From positions 450,556 to 514,555 of the forward strand of contig JAJVDF010000503.1 of NCBI GenBank assembly GCA_022410635.1: a DNA stretch of 64,000 nt. Reading direction: 5' to 3'. The stretch's first letter is position 1. Every line of letters starts with the position of its first letter. Position numbers and translations under genes: made by a program. Below the pieces are notes generated by a model. That model ran no database searches, was not told the origin of the DNA, and saw nothing but the letters and a program-made list of their open reading frames with translations. Origin of the DNA: Tretioscincus oriximinensis (lineage: Eukaryota > Chordata > Lepidosauria > Squamata > Gymnophthalmidae). Of the stretch, positions 41,697 through 53,120 are shown one piece after another.

Positions 41697-44275
41697 TACT
41701 GTTGGGTCTGGTAGAGGTCCTGAGCAACTTGCCCAGGGTTTTTGGAGGGAAAATGTACAACTGTATGTTTGAGTTTTGTAGCCTGATCATTTAAGCAGGA
41801 AGCCAGTCTGCAATGGTTGGCTGGATACTTGTATATAAGGAATTGCCTTGGCTATGGATTGAAGGTGGACTTAAAAGTACACATCCGACTCTGACCAAAA
41901 TACTATTTTCAGAGACTCAAAAGCAGGCATAAGGTTTTGCATTCTTCTTCCGTTGCCTGGGAATGCCCAGGTGCATTTGGTTGGCCACTGCGTGAGACAG
42001 AAAGCTAGACTGAATAGACAGTGGCTGAAGTCAACAGGCTCCTTTGATGTTCTTGTATATTGGAGATGGATGAAATGTATTTTGTCAATTCACTTGTTAT
42101 CCAAAGATATGTGTTCCCGAAGTGAGTACCAGTCTCAGGGAAAAGCTGCTGATAATTTACTGGAAGACACACTCTACAGGAGTTATATATACAGAAGTAT
42201 ACAGAAGGGCATTTGCTAATGCTCTTGATTGATGAAGACAATGCAAAATAAAGATTGTTTTGCTTTAGCTCACTAAAGTATTGACTTGGCAGCTAACAGA
42301 CATTTTGAGGATGAGCCATGAAGTTAATAGGAGGCCAACCAAAGGTTGTGGTTCACCAAAGTTTGCACTTTTTTAAAGGTTTGCAAAAAGTGTTCGTGAA
42401 ACTATTGTTATTCACCTAAATTTGCTGCAGCAGAGGAAATTGTAGCTTTAGATTAGAATTCACAGGTGCTTCCTATTTCCCCAATTGTACATTGCAGGTT
42501 GATGGCACACAGACATTAGATGTTCATTAAAGGCTTTAGCTATAGATCATGGAAATTATAATCCAAAGAAAGAACATTTTTCAATCTTTCTGTAATGTGC
42601 TTTTTTGCATTGATTTTATAATGTACCAGAGTTCTATTAATCCTGGTGCAGATGTGATTTCAAACCAAAGTTCATGAGTCTGTGTTGGTGATTGTTGATA
42701 AATGCAATCCACATGAATAAGACAAACAGGAATCCAGGATATATACTTCTCTGATTCTGGGTATTGCTGTAGCTCAACAGTAGAGCAAAATGCCTGGAAA
42801 GCAGACAGTTGCTAGTTTGATCTCTAGCATTACCCTGGAAGCAGGCAAGGCAAACCACTTCTGTATATGCAATTGCTGAGAAACAGAATTATCCAGCTAA
42901 TATAGTATCAGAGAGGGAACCCGGATGTAGTATTCAAGTAAAAAGCTGTAATGGGCAAACTGTGGTTTCTCACAAATTTGCGGGGCCTAACTTGCACTGG
43001 AGAAGGGTATATAAATGCCTGTATGCAAATGCTAGAAACCTCTGAGCAAAAATAGTGGAGTTGGAATGCTTAGTGAGTGACAATAATGTCGATATTATTG
43101 GCATAACTGAAACCTGGTGGAAAGAAGAAAACCAATGGGATACAGTAATCCCAGGTTACAACCTTTACAGAAAAGATAGGAAAGGGAGACCTGGTGGTGG
43201 TGTAGCCTTATATGTTAAAGAAGAAATTGAATCCTACGAACTGGAATTTCCAGGTAAAACAGACCCATCCACAGAAGCACTGTGGATAACATTATCAGGC
43301 CAGAAAACAAGTATAAGTATGCTACCGGCCTCCTAACCAAACACCTGAAAGTGATACTNATTTGGAACATGAAGTCATTGAAGCTTCGAAAAAGGGAACG
43401 GTAGTAATAATGGGAGACTTCAATTATCCAAACATCCAAACTCTTGTTCAACTCATGAAAAGGAAATAAAATTCTTAGACATGTTAACTGATTGCTTCCT
43501 ATAGCAGGTAGTTTTAGAACCAACCAGGGGCAATGGAATCCTGGATTTAGTGCTAGGTAATGAATAGGACCTGATACAAGATGTAACTGTATTTGATCCC
43601 ACAGGAAACAGTGACCACAATACAATAACTTTCAACTTGAACGTGGATAGAAAATTGTCAAGCAGTTCTAACACGGAAACCTTCAACTTTCACAGAGAAA
43701 TTTTTCCCAAAATGAGGAAAATGGTAAAAAAAAAAAAAAATTAAAAGGGAAAGTGAGAAAAATCCAGTCCCTTCAAAAAGCGTGGAAATTGTTTGCAAAT
43801 ACAATATTGGAAACTCAAATAAAATGCATTCCCANGAGAAGGAAGGATTCTGCCAAGTCCAAGAAGACACCCGTATGGCTTACCTCTGCAGTAAAGAAAG
43901 TAATTAGAATGAAGAGAAACTCATTTAAAAAGTGGAAGGCTTATTCTAGTGAGGAGAACAGAAGGGAGCACAAACTGTGGCAAACCAAATGCAAGGTGGT
44001 AATCAGGGATGCGAAGAAAAACTTTGAGGAGCACATTGCAAAGAATATTAAAAGAAATAATAAGGACTTTTTCAAATACATCANAAATAAGAATCCTACC
44101 AGGAAGCTAAAACTTGCATCATTTTTGCTGGATTGATTTTATGGTTTGAAGCTGAGCAAAGAACTTTAGAAGAAACTCTTCTCAACAAAAATTTTTTAGT
44201 AGACTATATCTACATGATAAATTATTGCTTCATGTTGTTTACTGGGGATTCTTATAAAACCCACAGTCCAAGTTA
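41697..44275. repeat. Mosaic segment B, inverted copy of 15.2-16.3 kb with insertions
   Basis: Block 2 runs from 41,697 to about 42,866 and corresponds, inverted, to 16,302-15,657. Within it 42,135-42,660 (about 526 bp) has no counterpart in A, where the flanks join directly. Block 1 (44,111-44,275) corresponds to 15,377-15,213. Between the blocks lies a CR1 endonuclease fragment instead of the 280 bp seen in A. The CR1 3' UTR scrap (about 41,960-42,050) and the tRNA-like head (about 42,755-42,835) are shared with A, so the original mosaic predates the duplication. Confidence 0.8.
42868..44110 (+). mobile_element. CR1 LINE 5' region and endonuclease, 3'-truncated
   Basis: Starts in CR1 5' sequence (GTAGTATTCAAGTAAAAAGC near 42,935). 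Then the endonuclease: ECLVSDNNVDIIGITETWW (about 43,060-43,120), PGGGVALYVKEEIES, MGDFNYP (about 43,410), GNSDHNTITFNLNVD (about 43,605-43,650). The linker toward the reverse transcriptase follows (TPVWLTSAVKKVIRMKRNSF, DAKKNFEEHIAKNIKRNNKD) to about 44,105. Frameshifts and in-frame stops (near 43,335, 43,470 and 43,500), plus a 16-A run at about 43,727. It stops abruptly before the reverse transcriptase, with no 3' UTR, which is unusual for a LINE copy. Confidence 0.9.
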
Positions 44276-44345
44276 TTATTTACTTATTCAGAAATTTGTA
44301 TCCCACCCTTCCATTGTGGGTTACAGAAATTAAAAACATTAATTT
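44276..44345 (-). mobile_element. Possible L2 tail scrap
   Basis: ATTTACTTATTCAGAAATTTG and TATCCCACCCTTCCATTG resemble the reversed L2 tail. Very short. Confidence 0.4.
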
Positions 44346-44671
44346 AAAAAGAAAAAAAAATGAAAATATGTTGGGGTTAGGACCAATCTTGGCAGAGTGG
44401 TTAGTGCTTTGAATGGGAGCAATCACCATCATCAAAAACAACAACATCAACATCAACATCAATAATAAAATATGTCAATATTATATCTATATTACCTATG
44501 GCAATCTAGCTATTTCCTCCCTGCAGTTTTCTGGTCCGGACATTTACCAATCATTCCATAGTCCTTCATACTGGTAAACTCCTCAACATTTAATCACCAT
44601 TTGGAGTTGATCTGTAGTCTCAGCAACATTCGGCTGAATTATTTTAGATAAAACAAATGGGACTTACCACA

Positions 44672-44765
44672 ANTTATAGAATTATAGAATCACAGAATTG
44701 TAGGATTGGAAAGAACTCATAAGATTGTTGAATTCAAATCCCTGTTCAGTGTTAACCTGGACAAG
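44672..44765 (-). mobile_element. CR1 3' end, ATTCTATG-tail lineage
   Basis: ATTATAGAATTATAGAATCA followed by CAGAATTGTAGGATTGGAAA: the reverse complement of the ATTCTATG tail and 3' UTR. The remainder is truncated. Confidence 0.8.
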
Positions 44766-44780
44766 GAGGTGGTTCTCTTC

Positions 44781-44932
44781 GGCTGCATCCCCACATCACT
44801 TATTTATTCCACTATAANTGGATATTCTACAATAAAGCACTGTGGAGACAGATCTGTTCCAGAATATCAATGCTTTATTGTGGAATATCCAGTTAAGGTA
44901 GAATAAATAAGTGATGATGTGGGGGTGCAGCT
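44781..44932. mobile_element. Foldback element with GGCTGC ends
   Basis: The left arm 44,782-44,838 (GCTGCATCCCCACATCAC ... CTACAATAAAGC) and right arm 44,872-44,931 (GCTTTATTGTGGAATATCC ... GATGTGGGGGTGCAGC) are inverted repeats nearly 60 bp long around a 33-bp spacer. The GGCTGC end resembles the ends of the units at 7,662 and 59,256. No coding capacity and no clear target duplication. Most likely a non-autonomous DNA transposon. Confidence 0.65.
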
Positions 44933-45348
44933 TTAGAATTTCCTGTAACTTTCCATTGCAAATGGAAGATGCTGGTAAAAAACAGAAAATTCATTTTGTT
45001 CTACCACATTATTGTTTGAAGAAGCAATACTGTTTGTCATGGTATTGAAGATAACCATAACCAAACCACAGAGTAGCTTCCTAAAGAAGAATGACTCTGA
45101 AGATAAATTTGTGTCCTGCAAATAAAACTCTATAGAAGTCATCCTTCCTGGAACAAAGGTAAAACTTCATGATGCAAGATTAGTTATCCACAGAGCCACC
45201 AATAGCCAGTTTGGAGATTCACATACATACATATAATCATTGTCAAAATGTTCAGTGTCACAGACCACATAATGGGCACTTCAAGCATAAGTGGAAAAGA
45301 TTCAAGAAATACATATGTGTGTGAAGAAAATATAGCCCACACAGAAAC

Positions 45349-45362
45349 GGGGGGGGGGGGGG
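45349..45362. repeat. G14 homopolymer
   Basis: Fourteen consecutive G on the plus strand. It could form a quadruplex, and it is also a sequencing-prone site. Confidence 0.85.
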
Positions 45363-45559
45363 TGTTGAAGGGAAGAATTCTAAGTATAAAATTAAGTTTA
45401 TAGAAAACTAATCTGGAGCAGGATGAAAATTCATANATGAGGTACTTTCATTGCAACAAACAATGATCTGTTAACAGAGCCTAGGTTGGTGCAATGAAAC
45501 AGATCCCCAACTGTCACTTCCTCACCAACCTGCTAATTCCAATTCCTAAACCAGAGAGC

Positions 45560-45690
45560 CATAGGGTCATAGAGTTGGAAGAGACATTGAGGATCATGGG
45601 ATCCAATCCCATGTTCACTGCAGGATTTACTAAATCATCCCAGGCAGAAGGCTGACCAGTCTCCGTTTGAAGATTTCCACTGAACAAAGC
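45560..45690 (-). mobile_element. CR1 3' end, ATTCTATG-tail lineage
   Basis: GGGTCATAGAGTTGGAAGAG, ATCCAATCCCATGTTCACTG, AGGATTTACTAAATCATCCC: the reversed 3' UTR of the ATTCTATG CR1 group, with a short tail. Confidence 0.7.
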
Positions 45691-46261
45691 TGCATAAGTG
45701 AACTCATTTTTGTATGTCCCATGTGGCTTTTTAGGAATATATATTTAAAGATACTAATGTAATTCATGGATGCTCATAAAAGCAAAAGACCTTATCATCT
45801 GCAACAGAGGAGCAAGCCAAGCATATAGTGTTTAATGGGTACAGGAAAGATTTGATTTGTGACCAGCTAGAAGTCTGCAAATGATATTAATGCTGCCTCC
45901 CAAGTCACAACAGCAGAGCACAATAATTATTCAAAGAAGCCTCAAGCAAAAAAGTGAAAGCAATTCATCCTGGCTTTATAAGGATGTTGTGTTTACTGAC
46001 AGTAAACGGTATTTCCCTTGCAGCTGTATCCACATAAGCTCACAACTGGGAAATTAGCAGGAAAACAAGCAACCACGGAGGAGACATAAATGTACAGTCA
46101 ATGATACAAAAAATGGTCAGAGGACATGAAAATCTTTGAACATTTCACTTAACTCTCACTAGCATAGGAGCTGTTCCGTGTCAAGTGAACCAGTAATCCC
46201 CACCTCACCATCTCAAATTTTGATGAAATTTGCAACATAATATTAAAAGTTGGAAGTTCTG
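45691..46261. other. Unassigned stretch
   Basis: Nothing recognised. Confidence 0.5.
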
Positions 46262-46550
46262 GGAGCATGAATGGCTCAGTCGCTAAGAAGATGGTCTTCC
46301 AAGTGGGAGAATGGGTTTCAAAGCCCTGTGTTGGACATGGGGAGGGGTGAGTGCCTTCCACTAGCCTGCAGCTCTAGCCAACTCAGCTATTCGAAAGATG
46401 CAAATTTGGAAATTGCATATCAATTAGATAAATGAGTACCATCATTAACTTGATGAGGAACATAGAATAAGCTGTAAGCCTTCAGGTGAAAATTTACCCT
46501 GTAAGCCTCTCTGGAAAAGAGTGTGGTATAAAAACGTGATTCTTTTTCAA
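46262..46550 (+). mobile_element. tRNA-headed SINE
   Basis: Head GCATGAATGGCTCAGTCGCT, B box GGGTTTCAAAGCCCTG, body GGGGAGGGGTGAGTGCC and TAGCTCTAGCCAACTCAGCT, tail AGAGTGTGGTATAAAAACG. About 290 bp, nearly complete, with only a vestigial pyrimidine tail. Confidence 0.85.
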
Positions 46551-47519
46551 ATTAAAGCCCCCAAATCTTGTGTGAACCACATCACTATGGTCAACTTTAA
46601 GAAACTGTAAAAATGGAAGTGGTAGTCGTATAGGAGCAAAACTTGGCAAAGTTGCACAGGTGTTAGGGCTTAAAAACTGCCAAAAGTCAAGTTGTCTAAT
46701 CCTCTGGCTTTTTATATGGTTGAGGTTCAAACGTGGCTGATAGGNGTGTATGACAAAATATACAGTCATGTTAAGTCTGCTAAAATTTTGAAACTACTTG
46801 AGTTCCAGAAGAAATATTAAGTATTCAAAATTGGCATCAAAACCTTGTGTACCAAATTATGGCTATTTTTGATGCCCTATATCTCCAATTCAGCACTTCC
46901 TAATCTTTTTTATTATTATTAATAGCACCATTGGAAAGAGGTGATTTTCTTTTATCAGGATATGTTGTTTTCATTTTTGTATGTTTTCATATAAGGACTA
47001 AAAGAATGTGCACAAATACTACCAGGCAACTGTTTTTTCACTGCACGCTTGTTACACATGTGTAATAGTAAAACTGATTGTTTCTTGAATACCAGGCTTG
47101 TTTTGTATCCCATTTGCTCTTAGTCTTGAAGCCAAATCACACATGGTACTAAATTGAGTTTAACAGGCTTTTCCCTTTCTTAAATAGTAAAATGGGGCAA
47201 CAATTTCCTGGTGATAATGCAGTCAAACAGATGGTAACAGAGTTCGTGCACCAGCAAGAAGTCTTCTTATATTCTGAGGGCATCTGATCACTGGAGGCAA
47301 AGTGAAATAAGTGTATTGAAGTCAAGGGGTCAATTTCTCATCAAATTTTGTTTTTATATTCAGGTTGATAGCTTATTTGAACAACCCTTGTATTTTATAA
47401 TCCTAATTGTTCAGGATAATCATTGCTAAGATTCTAGTTTTGTTCCCAGCATTAAAATTGCAATTTCCCACCAAACCCTCCACAATTCTGGAATTACTTG
47501 AGTTCTGAGAGTTTCTTGA
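46551..47519. other. Unassigned stretch
   Basis: AT-rich, no element recognised. Confidence 0.5.
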
Positions 47520-47990
47520 AAAAACCTAGTAAGATGAGGCACTAGAGTATATATAACTACTGAAAAGTAGCATAGATCCATCAAGGCCTGGAGCTTTTTC
47601 AACTTTAAAGTACTTTATCACTTTACTTACTTCTGCTTCCTGTATAATACTATTTAAGCTTTCTATATACTTATTCACTTTTTCCTTTACTCTTTCCTTT
47701 ATTCTTTTCATTTGCTCTCTTTCCATTATGTACTTTCTCATAACATGTTTCTATAATTTTGCTAATTACTTTTTTTTGTTTCAAACCCCCATTGTGATAC
47801 TTAAGGTTTTTTAAATTCTTTTTCTCTTCCTTTTTTAAAATGCCTCACTATTCTTTTCATGGTCTTAATATTCTAATCTTGATATTCATTTTCTGTGAAC
47901 AGTTGCTTGGTCATCAACTATTGCTTCCTATTCCTTCCTTTTATCATTCCATGCTCATAAAATCTCTCTGAACATGTTGCTCATAGCAGA
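47520..47990 (-). mobile_element. L1 LINE fragment, start of reverse transcriptase
   Basis: The minus frame at 47,741-47,526 reads QAEVSKVIKYFKVEKAPGLDGS after a variant start (QEAEV), the conserved L1 motif (I..L...KAPGPDG) that opens the reverse transcriptase domain. Upstream sequence to about 47,990 is A-rich minus-strand LINE-like, with many stops. Both ends truncated. Confidence 0.65.
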
Positions 47991-48065
47991 CATAAGAGCA
48001 CAAAATAACCCTGCTGGATAAAGTCAGAGCATTAGTCTCATCCTGTTTTGCACAATGNCCCAGTT
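47991..48065 (-). mobile_element. Possible CR1 3' terminal scrap
   Basis: CATAAGAGCACAAAATAACC and CTGCTGGATAAAGTCAGAGC resemble the reversed octamer tail and 3' UTR of CR1. Short and diverged. Confidence 0.4.
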
Positions 48066-49294
48066 GGGATAGGGTTAGCAGATAAAATCCAGGATAGAAG
48101 TTTTTACTTTTAATGGCTATAGAAGATATAACTTTTCACAATGCCTACATTGTAATGCCTGTAACGCCCAAAGGAAAAAAAAATACAGATTTAATCAGGT
48201 AACCCTACATTGGAATCTTCCAAGGCTTTGATCTAGTGGATACCTAGCCTCATGCCATTTTCATTTTACCAGTCATCACTGTTCAAACTCAAGCACCAAA
48301 GTCGTATGTTCTGTTATTTACTTAGCATTCTCTAAAACTGCACTGCAAGTTCCATCTGTATCTACAGGCAACACTACAAACATTGTTGGAGACTACAGGT
48401 CACTGCTGTTTCAGACATACGACATGCCTAATTCTGAGTGCTGAGAAAGAACTGAGTGCTATAAAGACCTTCAAAAGAAAACCTATGCTTCTTTTATGAG
48501 CTTTTCTTTTTTTATATGAAAGGATATGGAAGCGTTTCTCATGATTCTTAACCATGAGGTNCTGTTTACACTTAGCTGCGTTAAATCACTTTAGATGACA
48601 TGTGGTAGCTTGATCCAGATTAGCTGCATCCACACAGACTTACATTAAGCAGCTTGATCCACTTAGGCTGCAAACNCATTGCCCCTTAATGCCCATCATT
48701 CCAACTGTGTTACCATAAAAACAGGCACGGAAGTGCTGCAGCGTCACTCTAAACGCACACTACAGGTTTCTGCTCCGCAGTTCCTGGTGAAATTGCATTG
48801 TTTCAGAGCTGGTAATCACTTGTCTGAGTGTTTATTCACCATCAAGAGTCTCACAGTCATTGAGCACTCTCAGCTCACGGTAATCCGGACGCTAAGGTGG
48901 AATGAATGCTCAGGGAATGCTCAAGTAAAATTAAGCCCTCACTTCACTTTCATTGTGGAACGATTAAAAGGGAATAGTTTGCTACCATGCAAACATGAAA
49001 TAGTTGTTCCACTTTACAAAATGGAAGCCCATGGTGTAGTGCCATCCACATACCATTGGAATAGGTTGACTTCACAATCATAGGNTACTTCCAGTTCACA
49101 TCATCAGTTTGCTTTGCATCTGCCTTTGAAGCTGAACTGCTGTTGCAAGCTCACATGATCTACTTCAATGATGGCAATGTGAAACCACTTTGGAGAAACT
49201 TTGGATCCAAGCTTCTGCAATAATATAATTTCTGCTTCACTATGTTTGATCTCCGCACATATCTGTGCTACGTGAAAATTCACCACCTTCATAT
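48066..49294. other. Unassigned; possible DNA-transposon-like block
   Basis: From about 48,545 the sequence shares AAATCA.TTTAG and GCTTGATCCAGATTAGCTG-type strings with 57,155-57,215. A 134-residue plus frame (48,679-49,083) has no recognised domain. I cannot define ends or a family. Confidence 0.3.
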
Positions 49295-49612
49295 GGAAAA
49301 AGAAAAAGGAAAAGGAAAAGAAGAAAAAGGAGGAAAAAAGGAGGAGAAGAAGAGGAGAAGGAGGAGGAAGAGTAGTAGTAGTAGTAAGGTATTAGACTCC
49401 ACTTTTCTCAACCTGGAATCAAAGCAACTTACATAACCTTCTGTTCTCTTCACAACAGACACCTTGTGAAGTATGTGGGGCAGAGAGAACTCCAAAGAAC
49501 TGTGAGTGCCCAAGGTCACCCAGTTGGCTTTATGGAGGAACACAGAATTGAACCAGGAGACTTTCAGATAAGAATCAGGTACTCTAACCATTGCCCCAGA
49601 CTGGCTCTTGGT
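49295..49612 (-). mobile_element. Sauria-type SINE with long purine tail
   Basis: Read on plus: a purine tract of GAA/GGA type (49,295-49,375) is the reversed tail, followed by CACTTTTCTCAACCTGG, GACACCTTGTGAAGTATGTG, CAAGGTCACCCAGTTGGC, GAATTGAACCAGG (B box reversed) and TACTCTAACCATTGCCCCAG (head reversed). Full-length body. Confidence 0.85.
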
Positions 49613-50004
49613 CTGTGGGCCTGCTGCTGACATGTCATTTCAAGTTAGCACAGATCTTGCCATGCCTTATGCTAGCATGAAATGATATGTGGGCAGCAGA
49701 TCACTTAGACCACTCTTTAGAACAATATGAGGCAAGTGCAAATCAAATCTCACTGTCAATCATCAATTCACACTCCTTTTCTTCTCATTTTTGTTTAGAA
49801 TCTATATGCAGAGCACTTGTACTATTCTCGCCTCTATTTAAGAAGTAGGTCAATATATGCTAATAATTTGCTCTTTCTTTGAAGTTGTGGGTTTTGTTTG
49901 CAATCCTGGATCTATTAAGGCATGAGACTATGTTTTGGTGGCACATGAAATCTTTACAAATCTTGTAACACAAACCACAATGGAAGATCAATTTCCTGAA
50001 AAGA
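49613..50004. other. Unassigned stretch
   Basis: Nothing recognised. Confidence 0.5.
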
Positions 50005-50186
50005 TGAATAACTGCAATTCCATTTCTTCTCAGATGAACCTCATCTATCTATCCAATATAATGGTGTGGTCACAATGGAGATTATTGATAGTGCATGAAT
50101 AACTACAATTCCATTTCTTCTCAGATGAACCTCATCTATCTATCCAATATAATGGTGTGGTCACAATGGAGATTATTGATAGTGCA
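50005..50186. repeat. Perfect-like 91-bp tandem duplication
   Basis: Units 50,005-50,095 and 50,096-50,186 are identical except for one base (ACTGCAATT versus ACTACAATT). The near-identity marks a recent local duplication or an assembly artefact. Confidence 0.95.
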
Positions 50187-50926
50187 AGGTTAAAGGACTA
50201 TATTGCTCTTTAACTCTCTGGGTTTGCTTTCTTTTCTGAAGATATTTTACCATCAGACTAGGGAGCATCAACAGCACAACTGAGTGACAAAATGTTTGCA
50301 GAAAAGAAAGCAAGCAGGGAGAAAGCCAGTAATGAAAAAATGCAAAGTTCACAGTGCACCAACTAAAGATCAGATTGGGACTTCTCACTCCAGCATCCTG
50401 ATAACTGGGGTCCCATGCACATGGAGATGGAAAGCGAGTGAAATTTGCAATCCAAAAGCGATTTTAGGTTTTCCTGGGAAAAACGGGGACATTCCTTTTG
50501 TTGGATCCATGCAGAGCTGGCATGAAGTTGACGAGACAAAGCAAAAAGACTGAGCTACACATGCGCAGTCCTGTTGGCTGCTCATGTCCCTCAAGGGTGC
50601 AACAGGGTTGCAAGCATTCTCTAAAGGAGGTTTCAGGCATTTTGCCATGCAATCAAAAAAGAACAGCAACAGGAGATTCTTCTTCTATTCCAGATCTTTT
50701 CCAAATTCATAATGAAGTTGCCATTAAGACATATGGCTGAGTAGTGAAGATGATGGAACATTGCATCAAGAATCAGATAAGTTTTTGTCATGTGCTCACA
50801 GCCTTAGGCTGGATGAGTAAATCAATCAGGGCTGGAAGGAAGAATATCCTCTGCCCCTCAGACGTCAATGCCAGTGAACGAAAGTAATCCAAGACAGTCC
50901 TATTTTGGGAAGTGCAAGAGTAGGGA
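50187..50926. other. Unassigned stretch
   Basis: Several overlapping short frames on both strands (50,173-50,740) without known motifs. No gene called. Confidence 0.45.
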
Positions 50927-51317
50927 GGCACAAATGGCTCAGTCGCTTAGGAAACCGTCTCTCATGTGGGTGATCGGGTTTCAAAGCCCTGTGTCAGATG
51001 TATCTCTAGCCTACCCAGTTATTCGAAAGCTTGAATTGCAAGAAATTGCAACTAATTGCAACCACTACAGCCTGGTGGGGAAGATAGAATGTAAGCCTTC
51101 GGGCAAAATACCCTTGTAAGCCGCTTTGAGTCCCTTTAAAGGTGAGAGAAGCGGGATATAAGAACCGAGTTGTTGTTGTTGTTGTTGTTCTTGTTGTTGT
51201 TGTTGTTCTTGTTGTTGTTCTTGTTCTTCTTGTTCTTCTTGTTCTTCTTGTTCTTCTTGTTCTTCTTGTTCTTCTTGTTCTTCTTGTTCTTCTTGTTCTT
51301 CTTGTTCTTCTTCTTCT
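50927..51317 (+). mobile_element. tRNA-headed SINE with expanded TTG/TTC tail
   Basis: Head GGCACAAATGGCTCAGTCGC, B box GGGTTTCAAAGCCCTG, an internal deletion near 51,000, body GGTGGGGAAGATAGAATGTA and tail GGTGAGAGAAGCGGGATATA. The 3' tail (51,170-51,317) is about 150 bp of TTG and TTCTTG repeats, far longer than in other copies. Frames of poly-Val, poly-Glu/Gln and Arg-Thr repeats here are artefacts. Confidence 0.9.
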
Positions 51318-52299
51318 GCAGAGCAGGGCAAATACAGTAGGTAATTTACAATGCTGTCCTCCATCTTGAAGAGTCCTTGAAGGTGGTGAGCATTCTCTGA
51401 GTTGGGTTTGCTCTTTTGGAATTATGTTCCAGGCCCTTTTTACAATGTGGTTTACTTTGGCATATATCCTGGAATAGGGGCTGCCATCCATATGCCAAGG
51501 AAGCTATGGTAGGCGTCATTCAGAAACCGTGTAATCTGCAGGCTCCTTATTTCAAGACATATTCACAAATGAGGCAGAAAGGGCCGCTGATAGTGCTTGC
51601 TGGCTCTCAGAAGCACTGTGTCATATCTTACAGAGGGACTGAAATGTTTGCTAGATTTTGGTAGTCGTTCATTTGCCTTCTGAATATTGGCCTACTTTTT
51701 TTCCTTTGCTTAATCATCTTCAGTTTAATGGTGTAACTGAATGGATTAACTGGAATTTGAAGCAATAACTTTATTGCTTTACACTTTTCAAACATTATGC
51801 AGTTTGTTTCATCTGTAGAAGATAAAATATAGTCTGGTCCAAAAGACCAAATTGGCCATTTTGACCTCCTGGACCAGACTGTGATCTATCTTGTTCTGAA
51901 GAACCATACCAACAGGGAGTGGAATCTCTCTTAATCTGCACTAGCATGCACATCTCAATTAAGAAAATCCCCAAGAATTATGGAAATAGGTTCCAAAGAT
52001 GGTCTTTAAAGAAAAGCATCATAACTTGTAGTACTAAGGCTGTATCCCACATTATGTGGTTTGGAAATGAAAAAGTGAAGACCAAATCCCCNCCACCACC
52101 ACCACTACCATCCTCTCACAGAACATTAACAATTGGCACTACACAGACATTCTGATAGGGCTCCTTTCACACTTTTATAGTGTCTATACTAAGGAGCTAT
52201 AATGTCACCCACAATGTTGATGTTGCTTGTATTTGAAAGCCGAGATGAACATCTGGACAGACCCACTCACTTAAATCAAAGCATACAGGCAACTGACAG
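51318..52299. other. Unassigned stretch
   Basis: No coding region or repeat family recognised. Confidence 0.5.
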
Positions 52300-52545
52300 A
52301 GAGTCTGTAGTGGTTAGAATGTCAGAATCTCATCCAGAAGTCCTCTGGTTTGATCTGCACTCCTCCATGAAGTACTTGGGATTGCCTTGGGCTAATCACA
52401 GTTCTTTGGGGCACAAGTTCTTTGGAGCACAAGGTATCTGTTGTAAAGAGAACAGAAGATTATCTAAGCCATTTTAATTGCATTCTCCTTTTCTTTTTCT
52501 TTCTCCTCCTTCTCTTCCTCTTCCTCCTCCTTCTTCTATCAATCA
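52300..52545 (+). mobile_element. Sauria-type SINE, diverged
   Basis: Head GTAGTGGTTAGAATGTCAG, CATCCAGAAGTCCTCTGGTT, B-box-like GGTTTGATCTGCACTCC, then GGGCTAATCACAGTTCTTTG and a pyrimidine tail (52,485-52,540). Confidence 0.8.
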
Positions 52546-52689
52546 TCAGCTATTTAAGNGGATGAATATATTGCAGAATCTGTGGCTAATGAAGCTATTT
52601 TCAAATTTCAGAACTCTTGGTTAAAAAATAATTAAAATGGGCCAAGATATCCTATTTCTAGTAAGTAACAAATCTTTATGTATGTATCT

Positions 52690-53120
52690 ATGATTTGTTT
52701 TAACTTCTCCTTGCTTTTTTATTAAATAATTTACATATTCATTTATACAAAGTCCTACATGCTTATACATACATATAAAGTCCCATTCAACCTCTCACTT
52801 CAGATAGTAGGTGGTTCTCTTAACATTGTAGCAAATTTCCTATTATTCTAATTTCTTCTTTTGTTCTCCTTGGGATTTGATCACATTTTAATAAACACTT
52901 CCAGTTCATTTCCCAATCTGTATTCACCCCAATAAAATTGGATGTTGTATCTGCTTTTGTATCAAATTTTAACAGTCCCACAAAATATTTGTATGAATTC
53001 CCCACAGTCCATTTCTCTTTGTCCTTCCATCCCAAATCAAGTCCAGCNATTGCCGCCACCAACATTCTCCTTACTATATATTCCACTCTCCTAATTTATT
53101 CCTGTCGCCTTAATATATGA
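52690..53120 (-). mobile_element. L1 LINE, ORF2 C-terminus
   Basis: The minus frame at 53,086-52,820 reads LDLGWKDKEKWTVGNSYKYF and DWEMNWKCLLKCDQIPRR, the C-terminal L1 ORF2 block seen also at 29,750 and 39,180. The sequence to about 52,690 is 3' UTR-like. 5'-truncated. Confidence 0.8.

Noticed and set aside
48679..49083. 134-residue plus-strand frame
   Set aside because: No motif, and the region resembles a degraded repeat block.
51006..51491. Arg-Thr/Glu-Gln repeat proteins
   Set aside because: Frames through the TTG/TTCTTG tail of a SINE.
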